The translations under genes were made by a program, and so were the position numbers. The notes beneath the pieces are model-generated. The model did no database searches. It saw only the letters and a list, made by a program, of their open reading frames with translations, and was not told where the DNA came from. Of a stretch of DNA of 64,000 nucleotides, positions 25,132-37,833 are shown piece by piece (within the stretch, counting starts at the first letter, position 1; each line of letters opens with the position of its first letter). Location: the NCBI GenBank assembly GCA_023410875.1, contig JAEYPH010000115.1, positions 112,946 to 176,945 on the forward strand, given 5' to 3'. The DNA is from Bacillota bacterium. GTDB lineage: Bacteria > Bacillota > Clostridia > Christensenellales > UMGS416.

Positions 25132-25251
25132 TTAGAAGCGCTGAGCCGTTCTGTTATCTGGAATAACCAAAAGCCGTAAGTAATCCTGTCCCAGTTCTTT
25201 TGCCCATATATTCGATTCTTCCATTAAGTGGGAGCCAACACCGCTCTTTTC
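25132..25251 (-). pseudogene. GNAT acetyltransferase remnant
   Basis: A 39-codon open stretch, bounded by a stop on both sides, reads KSGVGSHLMEESNIWAKEL and then YLRLLVIPDNRTAQRF. These are the acetyl-CoA loop (GxGS) and the following strand and helix of a GNAT protein, whose family pattern would continue FYxxxGF. The reading frame breaks at the expected FY, next to repeat locus 3. No other part of the gene is found. Confidence 0.7.
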
Positions 25252-25287
25252 TCATGTTGAGTTTTACAGGGACAATCTTCTTTTTTT

Positions 25288-25776
25288 CTATCGTCCAACC
25301 TCTTCTGCCGACAGGGTGGCGTTCAGCTCCGCCAGCACCTGCCTATACCGGTATTCTTCGTCAGCCTTGGTCGGCAGTCGCGTGTTGTACAGCCAATGGT
25401 GCAGCACGTCGGCATCCTTTAGAACTTCGTCGTAGGGTTCGTGCACCATTTCCTTGCGGCTGTGCCGGGAGATAGCAGTAGCGATGACATCGATCTCCTC
25501 CGCCGTGAACACATCCAGTTCAAGAAGCAACCGGCGGGCCAGTTCCGCTCCTCGAGGCCCGTGCTGCTCGTAGCTGCCAGTGGTCAATGGGTAGATGTCA
25601 TGCATCATGCCGCAGGCGGCGGCGATTTCCGGGTCCAGGCCCCGCCGTACGGCCAGTAATGTGGCGAAGTCGCACACGCCGTACAGATGAGTATAAAAGT
25701 ACTTGCAATCACCCTGTGGTAGGGTGTGGATACGCTGGTCTACAGTTTGTCTCAAAAGTTCCAGGCGGTTATCCAT
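25288..25776 (-). CDS. HD-domain protein
   Basis: The 162-residue protein has the HD phosphohydrolase pattern: H in YTHLYGVCDFA, the HD pair in CGMMHDIYPLTTGSYEQHG near residue 60, and D in LKDADVLHHWLYNTR. Small HD proteins of this kind are uncharacterised hydrolases of nucleotides or similar phosphoesters. ATG 25776 follows GGAGG; 14 further codons upstream lack such a site. It stands alone on the minus strand between repeat loci 3 and 4. Confidence 0.8.
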   Translation of the reverse strand: MDNRLELLRQTVDQRIHTLPQGDCKYFYTHLYGVCDFATLLAVRRGLDPEIAAACGMMHDIYPLTTGSYEQHGPRGAELARRLLLELDVFTAEEIDVIATAISRHSRKEMVHEPYDEVLKDADVLHHWLYNTRLPTKADEEYRYRQVLAELNATLSAEEVGR

Positions 25777-25885
25777 GGGGGCCTCCGGTAATGTTATGTA
25801 AAAAACACAATGCCACAACCTGGCACATTATAGATATACACATGCTGTAGGCATTCTATATTACTGCCAACAGAACGGCAAGTGC

Positions 25886-25972
25886 TGTTAATAACACGAA
25901 ATTCTAGCGCTTGTTCTTTATAATGCAATGTTGGCCTCCCCCTAACCAACATGCAGAGAGTACTTATAATGC
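25886..25972 (-). repeat. Dispersed 45-bp repeat family, locus 4
   Basis: One good unit (TGTTAATAACACGAAATTC, 25886-25904) is followed after 32 bases by ATAATGCAATGTTGGCC and the flank CTAACCAACATGCAGAGAG, then TACTTATAATGC. The flank is almost identical to that of locus 5. Confidence 0.75.
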
Positions 25973-26112
25973 TTATAGAAATTGGTTTCCTTCATTACTT
26001 CCGGCAATATCAGGCACGAATTTGGTCGAACTTTCTATCTTCATAAATTTTACTTTCTGGTAGAAAATGTTAATATATAATGAACAATCTTAGCTTCCAG
26101 TAGGATGTCACC

Positions 26113-26544
26113 ATGCAACAGGAGCAACCTGAGATTATTGTAACCCTGAGGAACCAAAAGGTTCAATTTGAAGGGATGTCCAGAGATAACCCCGATCACC
26201 CTATTGTCTTTGATTATGTCCCCCCGGTCGGTGACGGACAGGGCTATAAAGGGCTGGAGTTGCTATTAATGAGCTTTTCCGGATGTGTGAGTACGGCTAT
26301 CGTGTTCCTTCTGCGTAAATCCGGTAAAAGCATCGCTTCGTACCACATGGAAGTCAATGGTATTCGGCGTGATCAGCCTCTATCACTGGAGCGGATTGAG
26401 GCGCGGATCAACATAGGTTCCGGTGATGTTGAAGAGGCTGATATGCAGGCTGTCATCCAAAAAGCTTCCACGATATCGCCGGTATGGTTGTCGCTCAATT
26501 CGAATATCGAAGTTGATATAAAACATAACGTTGTACGGGGATAA
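26113..26544 (+). CDS. OsmC family protein
   Basis: OsmC/Ohr proteins are small thiol peroxidases or related proteins. The 143 residues match the family, with the GLELLLMSFSGCVSTAIVFLL helix that carries the first conserved Cys. The second Cys position is not obvious (the later region reads SPVWLSLNSNIEV), so peroxidase activity is doubtful. It precedes a broken MerR-type gene. A CTTTCTGGTAGAAAA imperfect dyad lies in its promoter region, a layout seen at MerR-regulated promoters, though the call is weak. Confidence 0.85.
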   Translation: MQQEQPEIIVTLRNQKVQFEGMSRDNPDHPIVFDYVPPVGDGQGYKGLELLLMSFSGCVSTAIVFLLRKSGKSIASYHMEVNGIRRDQPLSLERIEARINIGSGDVEEADMQAVIQKASTISPVWLSLNSNIEVDIKHNVVRG

Positions 26545-26554
26545 GAGTGAATTG

Positions 26555-26797
26555 ATGAGCAGCCGTCCGGAAGGAATGGTCTATCGGCATTATGACAAGG
26601 TGGCGATCAGGCTGCTAGAGCAGATCATTATCCTCCGGAAGCTGCAGCTTCCCATCCGTGATATCGAAAAATTATGGGTGTCATCGGACCTGAATGAATG
26701 GGTGGATGCTTTTGTCCGGAAGATCAGGAACATCGATGAGGACATTTCGGGGGTGCAGGAATTACGAGAGGATGTGAAAACTTTCATGGCAAATTGA
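26555..26797 (+). pseudogene. MerR family regulator, N-terminally truncated part
   Basis: This 80-codon frame begins inside the MerR helix-turn-helix: VYRHYDKVAIRLLEQIIILR corresponds to the second half of the winged helix, normally preceded by about 35 residues (IGEFSKL...TLRYYDEIGLL). The coiled-coil dimerisation helix follows. It ends at TGA 26795-26797, where the next frame begins one base out of register, so two lesions separate it from an intact regulator. The upstream space is occupied by the OsmC gene. Confidence 0.65.
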
Positions 26798-27411
26798 AGG
26801 AAAGCGGTTTAAGAGCCAATGCATTGCCCCTACTATATGAGGAAGTGACCGGGTTGGTAGCTCAAATTAAGAGGGTAAATAGGGAGGGAAATATCAATAT
26901 GGATCGCATAGAGAACATCAACCACATGGCTAATAAATTGACAGATGTCAGGATCGTTCGGCTGCCGGCTATGAAGGTGCTGTCATCGGTGTGCCAGGGA
27001 GAAGGAGCTCCGGAAGGAGATACCATCATGCCAATGCTGGAATGGTTGAAGGATCGTGGTATTACGGGAATAAATGGAATGCGGGAAGCCTTTATGTTTA
27101 ATAATCCGGAAAAAGGGTGCTATGTGATGATCGTCCGGATCCCGGAAAGTTTTGGAGATATCGGCCCCTTCGGTTGCTATACCTTCCCCGGAGGGTTGTT
27201 TGCCGTTACCTCGGCCTATGTCTATGAGATCAACGAACGGATGGGCCAGCTGGAAGAATGGCTGCAGAACAATGACAGGTACGAACTGGAAGTGATCGAT
27301 GGTAAAGCTCGACATCCTTACATGGGTGAGGTCATCACCCCCTGGGACTTGGTAGAACAGTTCGGTGAAGAGCAGCAGGACCTGTTTGTGCCTATTCGGG
27401 TAAAGGTGTAA
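26794..27411 (+). CDS. GyrI-like effector-binding domain protein (C-terminal half of a MerR/BmrR-type regulator)
   Basis: The 205-residue frame starts with TTG overlapping the preceding stop (TTGA). The first 50 residues continue the MerR coiled coil; from about residue 50 a GyrI-like/BmrR effector domain follows (VRLPAMKVLSSVCQGEG ... CYVMIVRIPESFGDIGPFG). In intact relatives both halves are one protein of roughly 270-300 residues. A single-base frameshift near 26790 would rejoin them. The domain could still bind small molecules, but without DNA-binding helices it cannot work as a MerR regulator. Confidence 0.65.
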   Translation: MKESGLRANALPLLYEEVTGLVAQIKRVNREGNINMDRIENINHMANKLTDVRIVRLPAMKVLSSVCQGEGAPEGDTIMPMLEWLKDRGITGINGMREAFMFNNPEKGCYVMIVRIPESFGDIGPFGCYTFPGGLFAVTSAYVYEINERMGQLEEWLQNNDRYELEVIDGKARHPYMGEVITPWDLVEQFGEEQQDLFVPIRVKV

Positions 27412-27443
27412 TACTCAATGCATGGTGCAGGCATGACCTGATC

Positions 27444-27591
27444 TACTAAAAACACGTAGCTCGTTCTCCCTCTCCAGACGATACCAGGTGTTAATAACAC
27501 GCGACACAAACCCCTGCTCGAGAGAGCAGGTGGCCTCAATAATGCGAAGTTTGATCCCCCCTAACCAACAGGTGGAGAGTACTTATAATGC
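27444..27591 (-). repeat. Dispersed 45-bp repeat family, locus 5
   Basis: Units at 27444, 27489 (exactly 45 bases apart) and 27539. On the minus strand the central unit reads SRVINTWYRLEREN followed by ELRVF. A perfect hairpin CCTGCTC-GAGA-GAGCAGG lies between the second and third unit. The right flank CTAACCAACAGGTGGAGAG matches locus 4. Beyond it, 27592-27815 holds no gene I can see. Confidence 0.75.
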
Positions 27592-27815
27592 AAAATGCGG
27601 AGCACTCTTCATGATTTTTTTCTGTCTGTACAACATGGAAACAGCCCTAAAAAACAATCCCGCACCGACCCAATGCTGACAGTTCCAACATTAAAATAAT
27701 AAAAAACTCAACCACTGACTGTCTGTCAAGGACTAAGTCTCCAAACCAATGATTTACCCTCTCCTATCAGCGTCAGGCAGAGAGTGAATATCTTTTTTCT
27801 CTTTACAGTGAGAAA

Positions 27816-29288
27816 TTAGGGTGCGCTCATCAATTTATACATAACCTTTACAAAAGCTTCTGTAACCTGCGGATCGAACTGAGAGCCTGTACAGCGGCAA
27901 ATCTCGTGCATGGCGTCCGTATGACTGAACGACTTCCGATAGGGTTGTTCATGGGTCATCGCATCATAAGCATCAGCTATAGCGAGTATACGCGACAACC
28001 TTGGTATTTCAGTTTTTTTAAGGCCAAGGGGATACCCGCTGCCGTCCCACCGCTCATGATGGGAAAGGATATATTCAGAGATATATGCTAGTTCCTGTGA
28101 AGATTGTGCAATGCGGTAACCCACCTCGCAATGCTTTTCCACCACTTCTCGTTCTTCTCGGGTCAGCTCAGCAGGTTTTAGTAATATGCTGTCGGGGATA
28201 GCGATTTTACCAATATCATGCAGAACGGAAAAAACACTGAGTTCGTCCATTTCGATTTCGGTTAGTCCCATTTCACAGCCGATGTCCATTGCTAGAACTA
28301 AAATGCGGCGGGCATGTTCCTCTGTCTCCAAGCTCTTTTCAAATAAGGTCTTCTCCAAAGACAAGAGGATTGAGCTGCGTACGCTTTTACTCTCCAACAG
28401 CTTGTGACGATACATATGATCCTCTGCTTCATGAAGGATCATATTCAGATCTTGACTGGGAGAAGTCTTTACGGACCAGCCCAAGGAAATGCTGGGGCGG
28501 ATGGGATCAGCAGCAGATTGCTCACACGCATGCCTGACTCTTCCGCAGATCTCCGTCGCTTTACCCTCATCGGTGTCGGTCAACAGAACCGCAAACTCAT
28601 CCCCCCCCCATCGAGCGATAATGTCCCTCTCCCGGCAAGATCCGCGCAGAATATCGGCAATCCTTACCAAAAGCTTATCACCATCGGCATGGCCAAATAC
28701 ATCATTGGTGAGTTTGAGCCCATTGATGTCCCCAATGATGATGGCAACGGGGTAGGCCTTGATGCTTTCCAGGCGAGCCAGTTCTTCCTCAAGAAAACGC
28801 CGGTTGTATAATCCGGTTGTCTGATCGTGAAAGCTCAAATACCGAACAAACCTGACTTCCTCCTCAAGCTGTGCATTGAGCTGAACGAGCTGCTTTTCAC
28901 GCTCATAGCTCTGTATGGCGTTCTTTACCTTATTAGGCAGTACATAGTGGGCCATCTCCGCCGTCAGAGGCTTCGTGAAGTAATCATGCGCGCCCATCAC
29001 CAGAGCCTTTTGAATATTATCGAGATTGTCTAAAGCAGAATATATAATAATAGGAATTGTCGCATGTTTCGTATTTGACTTAAGTTCTGCTAGAACGTCA
29101 AACCCATTTTTAACCGGCATCATTAGATCTAGAATTATGAGATCAAGTTCTTGCGTGGATACAGCTTCTAAGGCCTCCATGCCATTTTCTGCATCATAGA
29201 ATACAACATCTTCCATGCTCTTGAGCGCCGCCTTGATGATTCGTCTGTTCAATGCGATATCATCTACCACCAGGATGCTGCGTTTCAT
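27816..29288 (-). CDS. Response regulator with GGDEF and HD-GYP domains
   Basis: The 490-residue protein has an N-terminal receiver domain (residues 3-120, phospho-acceptor Asp in LIILDLMMP), a diguanylate cyclase domain (about 150-290, active site ARWGGDEF) and an HD-GYP cyclic-di-GMP phosphodiesterase domain (about 310-480, LHDIGKIAIPD, HHERWDGSGYP). Both opposing catalytic motifs are intact. It is the last gene of a minus-strand run, 63 bases after the hybrid kinase that is its most likely phosphodonor. It should link that sensor to cyclic-di-GMP level. Confidence 0.93.
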   Translation of the reverse strand: MKRSILVVDDIALNRRIIKAALKSMEDVVFYDAENGMEALEAVSTQELDLIILDLMMPVKNGFDVLAELKSNTKHATIPIIIYSALDNLDNIQKALVMGAHDYFTKPLTAEMAHYVLPNKVKNAIQSYEREKQLVQLNAQLEEEVRFVRYLSFHDQTTGLYNRRFLEEELARLESIKAYPVAIIIGDINGLKLTNDVFGHADGDKLLVRIADILRGSCRERDIIARWGGDEFAVLLTDTDEGKATEICGRVRHACEQSAADPIRPSISLGWSVKTSPSQDLNMILHEAEDHMYRHKLLESKSVRSSILLSLEKTLFEKSLETEEHARRILVLAMDIGCEMGLTEIEMDELSVFSVLHDIGKIAIPDSILLKPAELTREEREVVEKHCEVGYRIAQSSQELAYISEYILSHHERWDGSGYPLGLKKTEIPRLSRILAIADAYDAMTHEQPYRKSFSHTDAMHEICRCTGSQFDPQVTEAFVKVMYKLMSAP

Positions 29289-29351
29289 CGCGTTCCCCTC
29301 ATCTTAGCGAATTATCCCGCCTCAAATTAATACAGCACGAATATCTCGGAT

Positions 29352-32930
<3,579 letters not shown>

Positions 32931-33029
32931 TGGATACTCCTAGGGTTTATTACTCAGGGTAACTTCCCTAAATTTTTAGCAAATAATAGAATTCCTCTAT
33001 ACTATCAAATTCATTGGCGTTATCGGCTA

Positions 33030-34949
33030 TCAGATCAGCCTTCTATTCCGCGGTGTGCTTTTTGGGTCAACGGGAGGGTAGAATATATTTTTTTGAGCGG
33101 AGCGCTTCAACCCCTCCACTTCAGGCATGGTTTTGAGGAACAGCCCTACGATTGTCGGGTCAAACTGCTTGCCAGTGTTCTTTTTAAGCTCCTCGATGGC
33201 CTGCGATTTGCTCATGGCCTTGCGGTAAGCGCGATCGTTGGTCATAGCGTCAAAGGCGTCAGCCACAGTCAGAATGCGGCAAACCAGTGGGATGTCCTCT
33301 CCCTTCAGCCCTCTGGGATAGCCTTGTCCATCCCAGTGCTCATGGTGGGAAAGGATCAGGTCGGCGATAGCTGCAAGTTCCGGCGTGGTCTGAGCGATCC
33401 GGTATCCCACCTCGGGATGGCGCTTCATCTCTTCCCACTCGACAGTTGTGAGCCGCGCTGGCTTTTGCAAAATACTCCTGCTGATGCCGATTTTTCCAAT
33501 GTCGTGCAGGACGGCCAGAAGTGAAAGCTCGTCCATTTCTCGGGAGGAAAGACCCAACCTGCTGCCCATACTCCGGCAGTACATCTCCAGCCTCTCTGCA
33601 TGTTCCTTCGTCTCCATGCTTCTTTCAAAGAGCGTACCAAGCAACGTATTGATGATGGACTTGCGATAGCTATTGCCATCCAACAATTTTTGCTGGTACA
33701 TGTACTCCTCAGCCTTACGCAGAATCCCTCGCAGCTCATCCTCGGACCTTGCTTTGACGGCGCAACCCAGCGAAAGACTCACGCCTCGCAAGGTATCCCC
33801 ATTTGCAGCTTCGGAGTCACTCCTAATCCTATGGAGAATCTCCTCCGCCGCAGCCTGGTCAGTCCTTGGTATTAAGATGATGAATTCATCACCGCCCCAC
33901 CGTGCAGTCAGACCTCCCTTGCGGCAGTTCAGCTGCAGCATCTGAGATACGTGCTGCAGTAGCACATCGCCCGACTCGTGGCCAAATACATCGTTTACGG
34001 TTTTCAGGCCGTTAATATCCCCCACAATGACGGAGATGGGCAAATTCTCTGGGATATCCAGCCGGTCTAGAATTGACTCGATATAGCGCCGGTTGTAAAG
34101 GCCGGTCAGGGAGTCGTGATAGCTCAAGTAGCGGATCTGGTCACTCTGCTCCTTTTCACGGCTGACATCGCGATATACAACGGTCACGCCGAAGATTTTG
34201 CCGTCCTGAATGTGGATGGGGGCAGCACTGGCAGCGATGGACACAGATCGCCCATGGCGATTGACCAGCACGGTGTGGTTGGCCATACCCAAGTTGTGCC
34301 CGGTCTCTAGCACCTTTTGGATGGGGGATTCTACAGGTTCTCTGGTCTCCTCGTTGTACAGCCGGAACACCTCAGTGAAGGGTTTGCCCATCGCTTCCTC
34401 GTCGGTCCAGCCCGTCAGTTCCCGCGTAATGCCCCTGAGGCCAGTGATAATTCCATAGTTGTCCGTAGTCACGACACCGTTGCTAATAGGCTGCATGGCG
34501 TCGTAGCTGCTGCCGAAGACAGTTTTCGGGTTTTCAAAAATGGAATTGCTCTCTTTGGTGAGAGAGACGATATCCGATCCTCTCCATCCATCGGGGATGC
34601 TCTGGACTATCGTCACGAATGTTTCTCGATCTTGCGGGATGACTGTAACCTTATAGTATTGCCTACATCTCTCAAACCACTGGATGATCTCCTGTGACAT
34701 ACCCGAGTGGACCGCGCCGGCGTAGAACGAGAGCCAGTCGCAACCACCGCTGACGGCGCAATTGAAAACCTCTGATGCCCGTTTGCCGACCGTGTCCTGC
34801 GAACACAGGCCCGTCATCCGCTCAAAGGCCGGGTTGACTGAGAGAAATACATAATCTTCGGCCTCGCCAAAGCTGTTGGCAAGCAGTCTAAAATAAGCAC
34901 AGCCGAAGAGCTGCATGTCTGGCAGATCCAGCCTGAAGCCATCTTCCAT
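33030..34949 (-). CDS. PAS-GGDEF-HD-GYP protein
   Basis: The 639-residue cytoplasmic protein has two PAS-like sensor regions (about residues 10-130 and 140-270), a GGDEF domain (ARWGGDEFIILIPR near 385) and an HD-GYP domain (LHDIGKIGIS, HHEHWDGQGYP near 560). It resembles the receiver-GGDEF-HD-GYP protein at the end of the run over the last 340 residues, so the two are paralogues with different inputs. I start at ATG 34949, seven bases after AAAGGA. It lies between CheV and the hybrid kinase on the same strand. Confidence 0.92.
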   Translation of the reverse strand: MEDGFRLDLPDMQLFGCAYFRLLANSFGEAEDYVFLSVNPAFERMTGLCSQDTVGKRASEVFNCAVSGGCDWLSFYAGAVHSGMSQEIIQWFERCRQYYKVTVIPQDRETFVTIVQSIPDGWRGSDIVSLTKESNSIFENPKTVFGSSYDAMQPISNGVVTTDNYGIITGLRGITRELTGWTDEEAMGKPFTEVFRLYNEETREPVESPIQKVLETGHNLGMANHTVLVNRHGRSVSIAASAAPIHIQDGKIFGVTVVYRDVSREKEQSDQIRYLSYHDSLTGLYNRRYIESILDRLDIPENLPISVIVGDINGLKTVNDVFGHESGDVLLQHVSQMLQLNCRKGGLTARWGGDEFIILIPRTDQAAAEEILHRIRSDSEAANGDTLRGVSLSLGCAVKARSEDELRGILRKAEEYMYQQKLLDGNSYRKSIINTLLGTLFERSMETKEHAERLEMYCRSMGSRLGLSSREMDELSLLAVLHDIGKIGISRSILQKPARLTTVEWEEMKRHPEVGYRIAQTTPELAAIADLILSHHEHWDGQGYPRGLKGEDIPLVCRILTVADAFDAMTNDRAYRKAMSKSQAIEELKKNTGKQFDPTIVGLFLKTMPEVEGLKRSAQKNIFYPPVDPKSTPRNRRLI

Positions 34950-35072
34950 GCGTTGATCCTTTCCTCTGCAACCACCGAAACCGAGCATATTCCCAAGGAC
35001 GCTTCAGGGAATACGATAGCTTCTTTGTAAAAGTGAAGGGACGGTTCGGTGGGTTCAGATCAGTCAGGGTCC

Positions 35073-35984
35073 CTAGATGAGCTCAGCAAGCCGGTCCACC
35101 AGCAAATGGATTTGGGGTTTGGACAACTGGGCGTCCGCCCCGACTTCTTCGCCCTTGAGCATCATCTCATCGGTTATCAGCGAAGAAAAGATGATGACCG
35201 GAATCCCGGACAAGGCCTTGCTCTGCTTGATACGCCTGGTCAGGTGGTGCCCGTCCATCTTGGGCATCTCGATGTCAGTAATCACGCAGCTGACCTGCCG
35301 TTGCGCCGGGCCGTCCTCTTCGCGTAGCTGCTGCAGGTAGTCCCAGGCCTCCTGCCCGTCGTCCTTGGCGACGATGTTCTCATATCCCGCCTTGCGCAGC
35401 GCATCCATTATCATCTTGCGTAGCATCATGGAATCCTCCGCCAGAAGGATGCGATGGGTGGTATCCGCCTGGTCAGGGCTGTGGATCAGCGCGGCGTCGG
35501 ACTCCACACTGGAGCCGGGACTGACATCAACCATGATCTTCTCGAAATCCAGTATCGATATCAGCTTGCTATTTACCTTGGCGATTCCCGTGACCACGCC
35601 GTCCCGGCCGCCGAAGACGGCTGAATTAGGCTTTTCGATGGCCACCCACGAGATCCGGTGGATGCCCATGACCTGATGCACATGAAAGGCCAGGCTCATG
35701 CGGTTGAACTCCGTGATCAGAAAGATGTCTTGCCTGACCCGTTGCGAAGGCGGATGCCCCAGATAAGCGGCAAGGTTAATCACGGTCAGCAGCTCGTTTC
35801 TGGGGCTGATGACACCCTCCACGCACGCCTGCGCGTGGGGTATTGGCTGAATGGGCTGGTACTGAAGCAGCTCACGCACTTTGGCCACATTGATGCCGTA
35901 CCGACTCTCACCAATACCAAATTCAAGCAGCTCTAGCTCGTTGGTTCCTGCTTCCAGCAGGATATCGCTCGACGCCGGTTTCAT
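35073..35984 (-). CDS. cheV: Chemotaxis coupling protein CheV
   Basis: CheV couples chemoreceptors to CheA and adapts by phosphorylation. The 303-residue protein has a CheW-like domain (about residues 20-165, ELLEFGIGESRYGINVAKVREL) and a C-terminal receiver domain (about 180-300, AEDSMMLRKM, TDIEMPKMDG, lysine in AQLSKPQ). ATG 35984 overlaps the end of the MCP gene, with GAGG eight bases upstream. The pairing with the adjacent MCP suggests a dedicated receptor-coupler unit. Confidence 0.93.
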   Translation of the reverse strand: MKPASSDILLEAGTNELELLEFGIGESRYGINVAKVRELLQYQPIQPIPHAQACVEGVISPRNELLTVINLAAYLGHPPSQRVRQDIFLITEFNRMSLAFHVHQVMGIHRISWVAIEKPNSAVFGGRDGVVTGIAKVNSKLISILDFEKIMVDVSPGSSVESDAALIHSPDQADTTHRILLAEDSMMLRKMIMDALRKAGYENIVAKDDGQEAWDYLQQLREEDGPAQRQVSCVITDIEMPKMDGHHLTRRIKQSKALSGIPVIIFSSLITDEMMLKGEEVGADAQLSKPQIHLLVDRLAELI

Positions 35985-35994
35985 TGCTCCGTCC

Positions 35995-37779
35995 TCAATA
36001 CTTGCCAAACCCGGAGGTCGTCTCTAAGTTAATGCGCTTTTCCTTGGAGCCGTTCCTACGCACGGAGACCGAGGCAGCGCTTTCCACCTCGTACTGGGAT
36101 TCCAGCTTAAACTTTCCAACTTCCTCTCGCAGCGTGACAGCCTGGGCGGACATCTCCTCACTGGTCGCCGAGTTTTCTTCCGCGGTAGCGGCGTTGGTCT
36201 GCACCACCGAAGACACCTGAGTTAATCCCTGCTTTATCTGCTCGATGGCGATGGACTGCTCAGTGGACGCCTGGTTGATCTTGTTGATGACCTGGTTGAC
36301 CTGGCTGGTCTTCTTCTCGACGTTCTGCAGGATCTGCGCGGTCTGTGCGGTGATCTGCGCCCCTTCCGCCACCGTGGCGGCCGAGCGCTGGATCAACTCG
36401 GCGGTCTGCTTGGCGGCCTCCGCGGACTTGGCGGCCAGGTTGCGCACCTCGTCCGCCACGACAGCGAAGCCCCGGCCGGCATTGCCTGCACGAGCCGCCT
36501 CTATAGCCGCGTTGAGGGCGAGGATGTTGGTCTGAAAGGCGATGTCCTCTATGGTCTCGGTGATGTTGGTGATCTGATCGGAGGAAGCGCTGATGTTGGC
36601 CATGGCCTCGGTCAGATGCTTCATGTGATCGTCGCCATCCTTGACGTCGGAGTTAGCCTGGTCCACGTACTGCGTGGCCATCTTGACATTGGTAGAATTC
36701 TCCGCTGCCTGCTCAGCGATGCGGGTAATGGAGACGGTGAGCTCTTCCACAGAGGAGGCCTGTTCGCTGGAGCCCGCCGCAAGAGCCTGTGCACCGCTGG
36801 AGACCTGGGATGCACCAGTGCTGACCTGCTCGGCGGCGATGCTAATAGTGGATAGTGTGTGGTTGAGCGCCTCAGCGGTGTTTTCAATGGCCTGTCGGAT
36901 GGTGACGAAGTCGCCGATGTAATCCAGATCCACGCGGATCCGCATGTCGCCATGGGACATCTGGCCAAGCTTGTCGGAAATATCGCGGATATAGCCGGAA
37001 AGAAGAGCGTTGGTGCGCTTGATGCTCTTGGCCATCTCGCCAAGCTCATCCCGGCTGTCATAATTGATTTCGACCTGCATATTACCCTTGGCCATCTGGG
37101 CATACACACTTTCGATCTCCTTGACCGGGTTTAAAATGGACTTGCGGATGGCGATGATTACTATGATCGTCAACACGACGGAAACCGTTGCGCAGATGAT
37201 GAGCAGGACCCACGCAAAACTGGTTGCATTCTCCGCATCTACTTTCTGCTGCTCAGCACGCTTGGCTGCCGCGTCGGAAAAGCTGATCAGAATTGTAGCT
37301 GCCTGGTCAAAAGGAGGGACATATTTATTGGCAAACATGTCAAAACCTTTCGTCCTATTCTCCTGTGTAGGGTTCTTTACAAGATCCATAATCTGCTCTC
37401 GCACGGAACCAGCTTGAGCCAGCAGGTCCTTAATCTTGGCAATGTCTGTGTCGCGGTCTGTACTCCGCTGATTGCCGGCATACTCGTCCAGTTTCACTAG
37501 AGCGTTCTGGCCGTCATTCTGGGCATTCGTCATCATCGACTCAATCGACTTGACGTCGGTCTCGATGAGGGACCGCACCAGGTAACGCTGGGCGGACACG
37601 ATGTCTCTGCGGATACTCCAAACACTGTCGTTGTTCGGAACAGTGTATTGCGAATACAACTGTACCTGCTGGTCAATGGTATTGATGCTGTAGATAGACA
37701 GCCCCATAGAGAGCAACATTAAAGCGAGTACGATTCCAAAACCGACGATGAGTTTCTTGCTTATGGTTAAGTTTTTCAT
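35995..37779 (-). CDS. Methyl-accepting chemotaxis protein
   Basis: The 594-residue receptor has a membrane segment at residues 10-32, an extracytoplasmic four-helix-bundle ligand domain, a second membrane segment near 190-212, a HAMP domain and a long methylation/signalling domain with the conserved hairpin tip QTNILALNAAIEAARAGNAG. The periplasmic-type domain resembles 4HB_MCP. No C-terminal CheR-tethering pentapeptide is present. Ligand unknown. It is encoded directly before cheV. Confidence 0.95.
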   Translation of the reverse strand: MKNLTISKKLIVGFGIVLALMLLSMGLSIYSINTIDQQVQLYSQYTVPNNDSVWSIRRDIVSAQRYLVRSLIETDVKSIESMMTNAQNDGQNALVKLDEYAGNQRSTDRDTDIAKIKDLLAQAGSVREQIMDLVKNPTQENRTKGFDMFANKYVPPFDQAATILISFSDAAAKRAEQQKVDAENATSFAWVLLIICATVSVVLTIIVIIAIRKSILNPVKEIESVYAQMAKGNMQVEINYDSRDELGEMAKSIKRTNALLSGYIRDISDKLGQMSHGDMRIRVDLDYIGDFVTIRQAIENTAEALNHTLSTISIAAEQVSTGASQVSSGAQALAAGSSEQASSVEELTVSITRIAEQAAENSTNVKMATQYVDQANSDVKDGDDHMKHLTEAMANISASSDQITNITETIEDIAFQTNILALNAAIEAARAGNAGRGFAVVADEVRNLAAKSAEAAKQTAELIQRSAATVAEGAQITAQTAQILQNVEKKTSQVNQVINKINQASTEQSIAIEQIKQGLTQVSSVVQTNAATAEENSATSEEMSAQAVTLREEVGKFKLESQYEVESAASVSVRRNGSKEKRINLETTSGFGKY

Positions 37780-37833
37780 GAGATATCCTTTCTCCTTTCG
37801 CGATTCCAGTGGATGACGGAATGCTGTTTTTGT

